A stretch of DNA of 34,464 nt from Sterolibacterium sp. GTDB taxonomy: Bacteria > Pseudomonadota > Gammaproteobacteria > Burkholderiales > Rhodocyclaceae. The stretch spans positions 1 through 34,464 of the forward strand of contig JAQTOA010000023.1 in NCBI GenBank assembly GCA_028713555.1. Reading direction: 5' to 3'. Shown here one piece after another: positions 17,024-25,399 of this stretch (its first letter is position 1; each line of letters begins with the position of its first letter). A program made the translations under genes and the position numbers. The notes beneath the pieces are model-generated. The model searched no databases. It had not been told where the DNA came from and saw only the letters and a list, made by a program, of their open reading frames with translations.

Positions 17024-17911
17024 ATGTCACCCGCCATCCACCATTCAACCCCGGTCGTTAACTGGGATATCGTCTCTGACCACGTCTTTATGTTGCGCTT
17101 TTTCCTTGAGGACTATCCCAACTATCGGTCCCTATTCAATACGGTCGACATGCCCGATGACATGCCGACACAAGTCGATTACAACCATGTCCGCTTCACC
17201 CTCGGCGCACGCTTCAACGCAAGCCTCTCCATCCACGAGCCTAACCATATGCCGGCGGATCTCGCGAAATTTATCCCGCACGCAGCGAAACTGCCGCCCA
17301 ACCTTGAGGGATACATGACTCGTTTCGGAAAGCGTGATGCCAAGTTTCACATCGCGGTGAAGATTGGCGACAATAACAAACTGGATCGGGGAACCGTCGT
17401 CCATGAGTATGGCCATTACGTTGAGCAAAGAGTCGCTTTCCTGCGCGGCGGTCCTCCTGATCCGCTTGCCGAAAGGGATACGGCATTCATGTTCGCCTGC
17501 GCCATGGTCAGCCGAGTCAGGGGGAGGTCAGTGTTAGCGTACCACGTGCATCACGGGTATCCCGCTGACCTGCGCTGGACCGCGGATGAACTCGTGGCAT
17601 GGCTCAACGCCCTCTGGTTGTGCTGGATTCTCAACATCGATCCTAAAACCGTTGCCGCCGGGATGGTGCTGGACGCCATCAATCATTCTGCCCTGGATAT
17701 CGTCACCGTGACACGGTGCCTGCCTGCCATAGCACACATCATCACCGACCGTGCGGCCGCCGAGCAGCTGTTCGCTTCGGCGGGACCGTACACTCTGGGC
17801 AACGCCCTACGCCGAGGTCCGAATGAAAGGGATTCCCGACTCTGCAAACAGATCGACTGCGCCACGTCAATGCTTCTAGCGCCCCTCTGCTCGGGCGAGG
17901 GACTGAGCTGA
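17024..17911 (+). CDS. Unrecognised protein with HEYGH zinc-metallopeptidase motif
   Basis: 295 residues with AGGAGA before the ATG. I do not recognise a named family for the whole protein. Residues 123-135, GTVVHEYGHYVEQ, contain a classic HExxH zinc site (H127, E128, H131). About 19 residues later comes LAERDTAFMFACAM, where E150 is placed like the third zinc ligand of ImmA/IrrE-type gluzincins. The N-terminal half shows no clear domain. The C-terminal half is helical and Leu/Ala-rich, with no obvious membrane segment. It probably shares a transcript with the tyrosine recombinase and is followed by a strong hairpin. It may cleave an element repressor, as ImmA does. The activity and target are inference. 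Confidence 0.6.
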   Translation: MSPAIHHSTPVVNWDIVSDHVFMLRFFLEDYPNYRSLFNTVDMPDDMPTQVDYNHVRFTLGARFNASLSIHEPNHMPADLAKFIPHAAKLPPNLEGYMTRFGKRDAKFHIAVKIGDNNKLDRGTVVHEYGHYVEQRVAFLRGGPPDPLAERDTAFMFACAMVSRVRGRSVLAYHVHHGYPADLRWTADELVAWLNALWLCWILNIDPKTVAAGMVLDAINHSALDIVTVTRCLPAIAHIITDRAAAEQLFASAGPYTLGNALRRGPNERDSRLCKQIDCATSMLLAPLCSGEGLS

Positions 17912-17941
17912 ACGGTTGGCGAATAAGCGGTGGTGTTCAAA

Positions 17942-17967
17942 CCGCCCGAGGGCTCGCCTTCGGGCGG
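17942..17967. terminator. Strong GC-rich hairpin between convergent genes
   Basis: CCGCCCGAGGG and CCTTCGGGCGG form an 11-bp stem (one G-T pair) around CTCG. It is 30 bp after the stop of the HEYGH protein gene and 77 bp beyond the stop of the convergent RepB-like gene. The plus-strand downstream sequence TCTCTT is only mildly T-rich, so it may act as a bidirectional or moderate terminator. Confidence 0.65.
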
Positions 17968-18043
17968 GCCTCTCTTGGCTTTCCAGGGAGAATGCGGATC
18001 TAACCGAATTGCGCCAATTCTCCAGAAATGGCATCCCCTGCCA

Positions 18044-18925
18044 CTATTGATCAAGCGACACCGTTTGCACGATCGCCTCGAACTCGGCCAGCACGTCGGG
18101 CTGGCGCTGCTTGAGGTAACGGGCGACGGACTTGTTTTCCAGGAGCTTGGCCAGGTAGCCTTTGGCCAGTACCAGATTGAGAACGTCCTGGCCGTAGGTC
18201 TGCTCGACCATCTTGTACTGTCCCTGAAGATTGCTCATCTCACGCTCCATTTTCCCCATTTGTTCCTGACTCAATCCGGTCAGCTTCGCCGGTTTCTTAC
18301 CCTCAACCAACATCGCCGCAGGTGTCGCGACCAACATCGCTTCGGCATACGCTACGGTGATGGTGTTGGCCGAGACCATCAACTCGACGCATTCGATCTG
18401 ACGGGTCGGTTTCATTTTGCGCAGCACCCGGGAAATATCGGTTGCGAATTGGCGGTCCTTCAGCAATTCGGCTGCCTCCGGGCAGATGCCTTCCAGCAAC
18501 GTCATCTTCCGAGTGATCGTCCGCGTGTCTACGCTGAGCGCCTTGGCCAGTCGTTCTGGGGCGACACCGCGCTGAATCGCGCGCCGGATCATGTAGTGTT
18601 CCTGGATCGTCGACAGGCGGTTGATCCGGCTGTTGTACGTATAACTCTCGTCATCAATGGCGACCAGGCACTGCACCTCGCCGTAGTTCAACTCCCGCAA
18701 AGCGATCAAACGGATGTGCCCGTCGAGGAGAATGTGCTGGCCGGTTTTTGGATCCGCTGCCCCCACCGACAACGGCTCGATCAGCCCGATCTCCTCGATC
18801 GATGAGCGGATCTGCATGAATTTGCGCGATGTGGTTACGCCCATCGGCGTTTTACGCGACGGCAGGATCTTGTCGACCGGCACCGTCAAGGGCTCAAGCT
18901 TGAATCCAAGCGACACCTTGGTCAT
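18044..18925 (-). CDS. RepB-like plasmid partitioning protein (ParB superfamily)
   Basis: 293 residues from the ATG at 18925, which overlaps the previous stop (ATGA) and has AGGAGG nine bases upstream; an in-frame start at 18946 lacks this. The N-terminal ParB/Srx-like region contains HILLDGHIRLIALRELN (about 65-80), matching the nucleotide-binding box in modified form (GHIR in place of GERR). An HTH segment (APERLAKALSVDTRTITRK, about 122-140) follows. The C-terminal half fits the RepB domain (PF07506). It is the last of three overlapping genes after a serine recombinase and a second ParB-like protein. In this setting it may position or regulate recombination rather than plasmid partition. 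That role is inferred. Confidence 0.8.
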   Translation of the reverse strand: MTKVSLGFKLEPLTVPVDKILPSRKTPMGVTTSRKFMQIRSSIEEIGLIEPLSVGAADPKTGQHILLDGHIRLIALRELNYGEVQCLVAIDDESYTYNSRINRLSTIQEHYMIRRAIQRGVAPERLAKALSVDTRTITRKMTLLEGICPEAAELLKDRQFATDISRVLRKMKPTRQIECVELMVSANTITVAYAEAMLVATPAAMLVEGKKPAKLTGLSQEQMGKMEREMSNLQGQYKMVEQTYGQDVLNLVLAKGYLAKLLENKSVARYLKQRQPDVLAEFEAIVQTVSLDQ

Positions 18926-19824
18926 GCAGTACGTCCTCCTGACCAAACTCGTTCAGCGAGATATTTTGGCAGGGAGTCCAAGCCCTCGGCGCGCAACAAA
19001 GTGGTGAAATTCTCATCGGCAAGCAGCTCGCGCAGGGCGCCGACGACAAACAAGAGCCGCTGCTGAGCGATTTCCGCTTTTTTTACCATCTGTTTTTGGC
19101 GCTCCACTTCCTTCTGGTAGGTCCTGACCAGACTGGATGTGGTGACATCCTGCAATTTGCGTGGTACGCCACGCGCCACGGACCGACCCAAGGTTTGCCG
19201 GCGCTCGATGACGCGTCGCGCCTGGATCAATCGATTGCCGCGCAGTTTGCCGGATTCATAAGCGTCCTGGAGTGCTGCCTGAATGGCTTTGTCGTCATCA
19301 CCCGCGCCGACGATGGTTAGCGCTGCGTTCAGGGGGATCCGTCCCTTTTCGACAGCAACCAACAGGCGCTCCTCGCCATTTTTCAAGAGAATCAGAATGC
19401 CCTGCACGTATTCCACCGTAAGACCGGTCTTGTGGGCGATCACCTTCTTGTCGTAACCCTGGTCGCGGAGTTGCTCAATACCGGCGAGCAGTTCCAGCGG
19501 ACGGTATTGGCGCCGGGCGATGTTCTCGGCCAGACTCATGATGTAGGCGTTTTCATCGCTGACCAGCACAACCAGGGCTGGAATGGCCTTTTCACCCAAC
19601 GAGCGGAAAGCCTTCATGCGGCCTTCGCCACAGATCAGGAGGTAGCGCTCGGTGCCATCCGGTCCTGCTCGCGGGGTGACGGTGATCGGTTTTTTCAGTC
19701 CGATCGCCTTGATGTTGCCGACAATCTCTTCGAACACCCCCTTGTTGCGTTCTCTGGGATTGAGGACATCGATTCGGTCGATCGGGATCAGCCGCATTTC
19801 ACCCGGCTCCCTCTCGTCTGTCAT
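18922..19824 (-). CDS. ParB/Spo0J-like N-terminal domain protein
   Basis: 300 residues. It shows the ParB CTP-binding signatures ICGEGRMKAFRSLG (GEGR at about 66-69) and LAENIARRQYRPLE (EN at 100-101). An HTH region (DKKVIAHKTGLTVEYVQGIL, about 123-145) follows, and then a long basic helical C-terminal region with KEVERQKQMVKKAEIAQQR, probably a coiled coil for dimerisation. ParB-family proteins load onto DNA at specific sites and spread with CTP. The ATG overlaps the recombinase stop by four bases, and its stop overlaps the next start by four. No ParA ATPase lies nearby, so classical ParABS partition is unlikely from this locus alone. Confidence 0.82.
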   Translation of the reverse strand: MTDEREPGEMRLIPIDRIDVLNPRERNKGVFEEIVGNIKAIGLKKPITVTPRAGPDGTERYLLICGEGRMKAFRSLGEKAIPALVVLVSDENAYIMSLAENIARRQYRPLELLAGIEQLRDQGYDKKVIAHKTGLTVEYVQGILILLKNGEERLLVAVEKGRIPLNAALTIVGAGDDDKAIQAALQDAYESGKLRGNRLIQARRVIERRQTLGRSVARGVPRKLQDVTTSSLVRTYQKEVERQKQMVKKAEIAQQRLLFVVGALRELLADENFTTLLRAEGLDSLPKYLAERVWSGGRTA

Positions 19825-21386
19825 GCTGCTCTCCTCAACCGGGTGCGCTCCGCCATCCCGTACAGGTAGTCCAAGCTGTCAAAGCGGTAGCTTTCGAACT
19901 CGACAGCATTGCGCTCAGCCAGGCTGATGCGAGGTTGCCAAAAATCCAATCGCGGCAACAGATAATAGTCCAGCGCTGCCTGATTGGTCTGATCAAGCCG
20001 AACCGCCACGGTAATGTCCGGTGCCAGGCTGGTGTCGAAGCGCACCTTCCAATGATGGCGGCCACTCTCCGGCGTCTGGCATCGCGCCAGCACCAGCGAG
20101 ATACTGAATTCGTCATTGACCCGCAGGAGGTCCGTGGCGGGGTCGCGCCGCACGATACCCCCGAGACTGGCGATCTGGCTTTCGGTCTGGTTGACGATTT
20201 CAGGATGGAAACGGCGCAGGAACTTGTTGGTTTCCAGATATCGGTAGTCGCGATCTGGCGTGAAGCCGACCATTTGATACGCGCGCACCAAGCTGCCGAA
20301 GCGGTGGGCGTAGATCGACGTCGACGGCATCCCCTCGGTCTCGTCGATGATCAGGCCGGACAGAAATCCTCGATTCTGATACAGGGACCGTAAGCGTTCG
20401 ATCAATTCCTCATTGGTGTAACGGTACGCTCGAGCCCGGGCGATGCCCTGCGCGGTGTAGAAAACATCGGGCGGAACGATGGACTCAAATGCGCCTTCTT
20501 TCTTGATCCACATGTCCGGCGTGTTTTCCACCCGCAGCTTCTTGAGCTTGAACGAGATCCGGTTGTAGATGTTGTTGCCAATGTACTTCTCGTTGGTCAG
20601 CACCTCGTGCACGGTGCCGCGGGTCCACTCTCGGTCGAGGTCGGTACGTACTGTCATCCCATTCAAGCGTGAGGCTATCTCGGACTCGACCAGGCCATCA
20701 TCGATGAACCAGCGGTACATGAGGTTGACAGTGCGGACTTCATCCTCCGGTCCGGGCATCAGGATGACGCGGTCAGTCTGCAAACTCTTGTGCTCACCCC
20801 GGGTCAGTTTCGTTTTGATGGCGCCGTTCTGGTCAATGAGTACGCGGCGTAGCCCATAACCGGCAGGGCCACCTTGACGAAAACCGAGTTCAATCAGGCG
20901 GCACTGCCCGGCGAACACCTTGGCGGACAACTCCCGGCTGTACTCACCGGCCATGGCCCGTTTGACACCCTTGACGATAGTGGACACCGGGGAGCCATCA
21001 TTCTCAAACTGCTCGGCGCAGTAGGCCACCTGAATACCGGCACGTCGACACCGGTACTCATAGTAGGCGCTTTCATCGGCATCCTGGAAGCGTCCCCACC
21101 GGCTGACATCGTAGACCAGGATGATGGTGAAGTCAGCCGTGCCGCTTTCGACATCCTTGATCAATTGCTGCAGGGACACACGGCCATCGATGCGCAGGCC
21201 ACTCTTACCGGCATCGGCGTAGGTGCGAACGATCTCGATGCCGCGTCGGGCGGCGTACTCACGGATCTTGTCGGCCTGATTTTCGGTCGAGTACTGCTGG
21301 TGCTCGGTGGACATCCGCACGTATTCGGCGGCACGGAAGAGGGATGCCTGGGCTTTGCCATCGTCGCTCACTTCTTCTTTTTGCAT
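19821..21386 (-). CDS. Large serine recombinase (resolvase/invertase family)
   Basis: 521 residues. The N-terminal catalytic domain has YVRMSTEHQQYSTENQ with the nucleophile S26, and YDVSRWGRF (R96, R99) typical of the family. The middle recombinase domain (about 180-330) includes GGPAGYGLRR and WTRGTVHEVLTNEKYIGN, the PF07508 pattern. The usual Cys-rich zinc ribbon is not visible; the C-terminal 190 residues are unlike classic phage integrases. Serine recombinases of this size integrate, excise or invert DNA through double-strand breaks. The gene is the first of three overlapping ones and follows a zinc-finger-like gene by 187 bp on the same strand. The intact active site suggests it is functional. 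Confidence 0.88.
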   Translation of the reverse strand: MQKEEVSDDGKAQASLFRAAEYVRMSTEHQQYSTENQADKIREYAARRGIEIVRTYADAGKSGLRIDGRVSLQQLIKDVESGTADFTIILVYDVSRWGRFQDADESAYYEYRCRRAGIQVAYCAEQFENDGSPVSTIVKGVKRAMAGEYSRELSAKVFAGQCRLIELGFRQGGPAGYGLRRVLIDQNGAIKTKLTRGEHKSLQTDRVILMPGPEDEVRTVNLMYRWFIDDGLVESEIASRLNGMTVRTDLDREWTRGTVHEVLTNEKYIGNNIYNRISFKLKKLRVENTPDMWIKKEGAFESIVPPDVFYTAQGIARARAYRYTNEELIERLRSLYQNRGFLSGLIIDETEGMPSTSIYAHRFGSLVRAYQMVGFTPDRDYRYLETNKFLRRFHPEIVNQTESQIASLGGIVRRDPATDLLRVNDEFSISLVLARCQTPESGRHHWKVRFDTSLAPDITVAVRLDQTNQAALDYYLLPRLDFWQPRISLAERNAVEFESYRFDSLDYLYGMAERTRLRRAA

Positions 21387-21573
21387 TTGCCGCGATTGCC
21401 CCCTGAGAAGTGGAATCCTTGCTCTCGGGAATTTGGCTGCATCTCGCGACAGGCAGTTGTGCTCGTGGCATGCACAGGCGGGAGTCGCGGTCCAATGCGC
21501 GGGTTACCGAGAGTGCGCGACGGCGACGTTAACATGCTATCTCTGCGCTGAAAATGACGGCTTCACTTTGCAA

Positions 21574-22014
21574 TCAGGCCTCGGAATCCTCACAAAGGGC
21601 TGACAGGACGGTGATTTCCACGATCCACGCGTCTTCATTTGCAATGCCGTCGGCGGTGATGGGTGTTAGCCGGTATCTCCCTGAAGGCAATGAAAACGGT
21701 TGCCCTGACACGTCCACCTTTGCAATTCTTGCCTCTCGCTGTTTCTGGTTCCGATTTTGCTGCATCTGGCGATTGCGGTCGGTGTAGTCAGGGTGGTCCT
21801 CTCGATATCTTTTCCAGTAGTCTGAATTCTTGGAGGCCCATTCCTTGTAATAATCCGAGTCATTGCCGAGATAGTCGGGGTCCTCTCGCCGCTTCTTCTG
21901 TTGGGTACTTCGGCGGCGCTCGCGCTGGCATTCGGGTGTCGAACAGTAGGTTTGTTTCGGGACTTGGGGGCGGGGACGGAAATCCTGGCCGCAGGCTTTG
22001 CAACGCTTTGACAT
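21574..22014 (-). CDS. Small zinc-finger-like basic protein upstream of the recombinase module
   Basis: 146 residues. The start at 22014 is set by GGAG seven bases upstream; the alternative 12 bases earlier has no site. The N terminus MSKRCKACGQDF followed by TYCSTPECQRERRR gives a CxxC plus CxxxxxC spacing suitable for one zinc ion. A strongly charged, Tyr/Asp/Arg-rich helical segment follows (DYYKEWASKNSDYWKRYREDHPDY). The C-terminal 50 residues look like a small beta domain. Nucleic-acid binding is likely from composition. It lies on the same strand as the recombinase-ParB-RepB genes and probably belongs to the same module, as regulator or directionality factor. Family name unknown to me. 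Confidence 0.65.
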   Translation of the reverse strand: MSKRCKACGQDFRPRPQVPKQTYCSTPECQRERRRSTQQKKRREDPDYLGNDSDYYKEWASKNSDYWKRYREDHPDYTDRNRQMQQNRNQKQREARIAKVDVSGQPFSLPSGRYRLTPITADGIANEDAWIVEITVLSALCEDSEA

Positions 22015-22175
22015 GACGCACTCCATACGAGAAATCGATATGGAACGTGCGTGACCGCGCCGTCGGATTTGGGCATGTCCGGTTGGAAATGCCGTCGCCC
22101 ATCGGCGATCTCAGGTTGTTGCGAAGTTCTGTGCCCTGATCGATGACGGGGTGGGCATGCAGGGGCACGCCAGTT

Positions 22176-22199
22176 CCGATACATCGGCAGATATTGACA
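22176..22199 (+). promoter_or_regulatory. Candidate operator and -35 box of the AbiE operon
   Basis: CCGAT (22176-22180) and ATCGG (22183-22187) form an inverted repeat, and a consensus -35 TTGACA follows at 22194-22199. With 17-18 bp spacing the -10 would fall at about 22217-22223 (ACACTAT), very close to the coding start. AbiEi antitoxins are known to repress their own operon at inverted repeats. The promoter call is tentative because the -10 is weak. Confidence 0.35.
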
Positions 22200-22221
22200 T
22201 TTACCGACGTTATGCAACACT

Positions 22222-22830
22222 ATGCCCGACATGGACACTACTGCCGAAAGGCTGATCGATCTGACACGATCCCGAGGGCTCATCCGCCCCTGTGATCTGG
22301 CACCGCTGGGAATCTCCCGGGTTTCCCTGACCCGTGCTGTCCGCCGTGGGCAACTGGAACGCGTCGGACGGGGGCTCTACGGACTGCCCGGACGCGAGGT
22401 CTCGGCCAACGGATCGCTGGCGGAAGTGGCACTCAGGGTGCCCAAGGGCGTCGTCTGCCTGCTCTCGGCGCTCCGATTTCACGGCCTGACGACCCAAGCT
22501 CCCTTCGAGGTGTGGCTGGCCATCGAGAACAAGGCCCTCGCACCGAAGCTCGACTATCCGCCGCTGCGCATCGTGCGTTTCTCCGGCGCGGCGCTCACCG
22601 AGGGGGTCGAGGAACACGTCGTGGACAACGTAACCGTCCGCATCACCGGCGTCGCCAAGACCGTCGCCGACTGCTTCAAATACCGCAACAAGATCGGCCT
22701 CGACGTCGCCCTGGAAGCGCTGCGCGAGGCCTGGCAAGAGAAGCGCATGACCAGCGACGATATCTGGCGCTATGCCAAGGTCTGCCGCGTGGGCAACGTG
22801 ATGCGCCCCTATCTGGAGAGCCTGGGATGA
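22222..22830 (+). CDS. abiEi: AbiEi antitoxin of type IV toxin-antitoxin system
   Basis: 202 residues. The N-terminal winged-helix region (TTAERLIDLTRSRGLIRPCDLAPLGISRVSLTRAVRRGQLERVGRGLYGLP, about 4-55) is characteristic of AbiEi. The C-terminal antitoxin domain carries VCLLSALRFHGLTTQAPFEVWLAI and later VAKTVADCFKYRNKIGLDVALEAL. AbiEi represses its operon and counters AbiEii without direct toxin binding. No Shine-Dalgarno sequence lies before the ATG at 22222, nor before a second ATG at 22231, so a leaderless transcript is possible. Its stop overlaps the abiEii start (ATGA). Orientation is divergent from the recombinase module. Confidence 0.88.
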   Translation: MPDMDTTAERLIDLTRSRGLIRPCDLAPLGISRVSLTRAVRRGQLERVGRGLYGLPGREVSANGSLAEVALRVPKGVVCLLSALRFHGLTTQAPFEVWLAIENKALAPKLDYPPLRIVRFSGAALTEGVEEHVVDNVTVRITGVAKTVADCFKYRNKIGLDVALEALREAWQEKRMTSDDIWRYAKVCRVGNVMRPYLESLG

Positions 22831-23744
22831 TCGTTCGGAATATTGGAGCCTCCATCCGAGACCGGCTGCTCAACAAGGCACGGGCGGAAAAGCTCGACTA
22901 CAACCTGCTGCTGACTCGATACGCACTGGAGCGCCTGCTCTATCGTTTGAGCGTCTCGGCGCATCGCGACCAGTTCCTGCTCAAGGGCGCACTGCTGTTC
23001 GACCTGTGGTTCGACGTGCCTCATCGGCCGACCCATGACGCCGATTTTCTCGGTTTCGGATCAGCGGATATTCCTCACATGGAAGAAGTTTTCCGCAGCA
23101 TCAGCCGCATCGAGGTAGAGGACGGCATCGTGTTCCAGCCAGATTCCGTGAAGGGTGCTGAGATTCGCAAGGAGGCCAACTACGCTGGCGTTCGGGTCAC
23201 GCTGATGGGCTTGCTGGATAGTGCCCGCTGCCCAGTGCAGGTCGATGTCGGATTCGGCGATGCGGTCGTGCCCGGTCCGGAGGATGCGCGATATCCGATC
23301 ATTTTGCCCGGAATGCCTGAACCACAACTCCGTGTTTATCCTCGCTACACGGTTGTCGCGGAAAAACTGGAGGCGCTGACATCGCTCGGTATGTTGAACA
23401 GCCGGATGAAGGATTTCTTCGACCTCTGGGTGCTGGCGAAGCATTCAGACTTCGATGGTTCGGTGTTGTCGCGGGCGATCGCAGCCACCTTCGAACGTCG
23501 GCGAACTTCCATTCCCCAGGGCATACCCATCGGATTGAGTGACGAATTCATCAACGACCTCCAGAAGGGAAAGCAATGGCAGGCCTTCATGCGCAAGAAT
23601 GCATTGGATCCGATATCGCTGGCGGTGGTGATCAACGATCTGCGTGAATTTCTGCTGCCAGTGTTGACGGCGATCTCAGCGAGCAGCAGTCATGACATGG
23701 CCTGGAGAGGCAGAGATGGATGGTGCCCGTCACGCTCTCGTTGA
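22827..23744 (+). CDS. abiEii: AbiEii toxin, nucleotidyltransferase
   Basis: 305 residues from the ATG that overlaps the abiEi stop. The nucleotidyltransferase (DNA polymerase beta-like) motifs are visible: LLKGALLFDLW (from about 51), the catalytic pair D71 and D73 in THDADFLG, K180 in VVAEKLEAL and D196/D199 in MKDFFDLW. AbiEii-type toxins modify RNA, shown for some family members as tRNA 3'-end nucleotide addition. They slow growth and give abortive phage defence. The protein is full length and all key residues are present, so the pair should be active. The last 25 or so residues (after FLLPVLTAI) are not conserved-looking and may be an unimportant tail. Confidence 0.88.
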   Translation: MIVRNIGASIRDRLLNKARAEKLDYNLLLTRYALERLLYRLSVSAHRDQFLLKGALLFDLWFDVPHRPTHDADFLGFGSADIPHMEEVFRSISRIEVEDGIVFQPDSVKGAEIRKEANYAGVRVTLMGLLDSARCPVQVDVGFGDAVVPGPEDARYPIILPGMPEPQLRVYPRYTVVAEKLEALTSLGMLNSRMKDFFDLWVLAKHSDFDGSVLSRAIAATFERRRTSIPQGIPIGLSDEFINDLQKGKQWQAFMRKNALDPISLAVVINDLREFLLPVLTAISASSSHDMAWRGRDGWCPSRSR

Positions 23745-23792
23745 AATGAGCATATCATGGCTTCCTTCTTGAACCGGTAGGTGGGTGGTCAG

Positions 23793-25259
23793 ATGATCAC
23801 AGCATCCCAACTCTACGACTACGTCCATTGCCCGCATCGCGTCTATCTCGACGCATTCGGCGATCCGGCCCGCCGCGATGAACCCAATGCCTTTGTCCAA
23901 CTTTTGTGGGACCAAGGTGTCGATCACGAAGGCCAGATTGTCGGCACCCTCGGCGTAACAGCCGACATAAGCATAGTCCCATTTGCCAATCGAGAGCGTG
24001 AAACGCGGTTGGCAATTCAACGAGGCGAGCCTCTGATCTACCAGGGCCAAATTACCTCTGGTGATCGAATGGGGATGCCGGACCTTCTGGAGCGACGCGG
24101 CAACAGCTATATTGCCGGGGATATCAAGTCCGGGTCAGGACTTGAAGGTGATGACGACGACGCCAAGCTGAAGAAGCATTACGCCGTTCAGGTCGCACAC
24201 TACGCCAACATTCTGGAGCAAGAAGGGTTTGGCACTGACCACGAGGCCTTCATCATCGATCGTACTGGTGACCGAGTGCCCTATCTGCTCGACGAGCCGC
24301 AAGGGGTCCGCAAGCCGGAGAGTTGGTGGGATGCCTATCTCGATGCCGAGACGGCTGTAAGATCATTGCTGGCTCAAACCAATTCAACATTGCCGGCGCT
24401 CAGTGCGACCTGCAAGCTCTGCCAGTGGTATTCGTTCTGCAAGGGCGCGCTCGTTGCCAGGGATGATCTAACGTTGATCGCGGAACTGGGGCGGTCCAAG
24501 CGCGATGCAATGATTTCTGCAATTCCTACCGTTAATGCTTTCGCAGCAAGCAATCCTCAGGGGTTTATTCAGGGCAAGAAGACTGCCTTCGCTGGAATTG
24601 GCCCAGATACCCTGATCAAGTTCCATGAGCGCGCCAAGCTCCTGACGACGCCAGGTGCCACCCCGTACCTAAAGAAGCCGGTCCAACTCCCCGTTGCTGC
24701 AAAGGAAGTCTACTTCGACATTGAGGCCGATCCTATGCGGGATGTGATCTACCTCCATGGTTTTGTCGAGCGCGAGCATGGTCAGCCGGACACGGCCAGA
24801 TTCGTGCCTTTCTTTGCCGATGGGATCGACCCGATCCATGAGGAAGCGGTCTTCCGGGATGCGTGGACTTATTTGACTGCGCGGGCTCAAGACTCGGTCA
24901 TTTACTACTATTCGAAATACGAGCGCACGGCCTACAGGAAACTCGCGAACAAGTACCCTGCCGTGTGCGATGAGGCCCAGGTCAACGATCTTTTCGCCCT
25001 GCCGGTGATGGTTGATCTTTACTTTGACGTCGTGAAGCCGGCCACGGAGTGGCCCACCTACGACCAGTCGATCAAGACTCTGGCTCAGTTCATGGGGTTC
25101 CAGTGGCGGGATACCAATCCTTCCGGAGCCGCGTCCATTGAGTGGTACCACCGATGGGTCGAGACAGGAGATCCAGCGATCAGGCAGCGTATCCTGGATT
25201 ACAACGAGGACGACTGCCTCGCGACGGGAGTTGTTGTAGATGGGGTTCGGACATTTTGA
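23793..25259 (+). CDS. TM0106-family RecB/Cas4-like nuclease with C-terminal RNase H-like domain
   Basis: 488 residues. I chose the ATG at 23793 (MITASQLYDYVHCPHR). The N-terminal half is a Cas4/RecB-like PD-(D/E)xK module: D97, D110-x-K112 (GDIKSG) and QVAHYANIL as the QxxxY motif. One early cysteine (C13) plus C207, C210 and C216 (CKLCQWYSFC) give the 4-cysteine iron-sulfur pattern of Cas4 and AddB. The C-terminal part has YFDIEAD (D309, E311) and YNEDDCLAT near 470, matching a DEDD-type RNase_H_2 exonuclease domain. In some genomes such proteins precede or fuse to helicases; no helicase follows here. It lies 48 bp after abiEii on the same strand. A role in DNA processing or defence is likely, but untested. 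Confidence 0.85.
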   Translation: MITASQLYDYVHCPHRVYLDAFGDPARRDEPNAFVQLLWDQGVDHEGQIVGTLGVTADISIVPFANRERETRLAIQRGEPLIYQGQITSGDRMGMPDLLERRGNSYIAGDIKSGSGLEGDDDDAKLKKHYAVQVAHYANILEQEGFGTDHEAFIIDRTGDRVPYLLDEPQGVRKPESWWDAYLDAETAVRSLLAQTNSTLPALSATCKLCQWYSFCKGALVARDDLTLIAELGRSKRDAMISAIPTVNAFAASNPQGFIQGKKTAFAGIGPDTLIKFHERAKLLTTPGATPYLKKPVQLPVAAKEVYFDIEADPMRDVIYLHGFVEREHGQPDTARFVPFFADGIDPIHEEAVFRDAWTYLTARAQDSVIYYYSKYERTAYRKLANKYPAVCDEAQVNDLFALPVMVDLYFDVVKPATEWPTYDQSIKTLAQFMGFQWRDTNPSGAASIEWYHRWVETGDPAIRQRILDYNEDDCLATGVVVDGVRTF

Positions 25260-25399
25260 AATTGGTGTTGCGGTAGCCGCGTAGGTGTCGGCGGTCTTGA
25301 TACATTGACTCGGCTGATTTTTTGAACAACGCCGGTCATCGGTAAGATTGGGGGGGACCGTGCAACATGGTGATTCAATGTGACGAAAGGGTGCAAACG

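Noticed and set aside
22512..22826. Upstream extension of the AbiEii frame
   Set aside because: It runs inside abiEi in another frame, is Arg/His-rich and unlike the family; the overlapping ATG at 22827 gives the normal N terminus.
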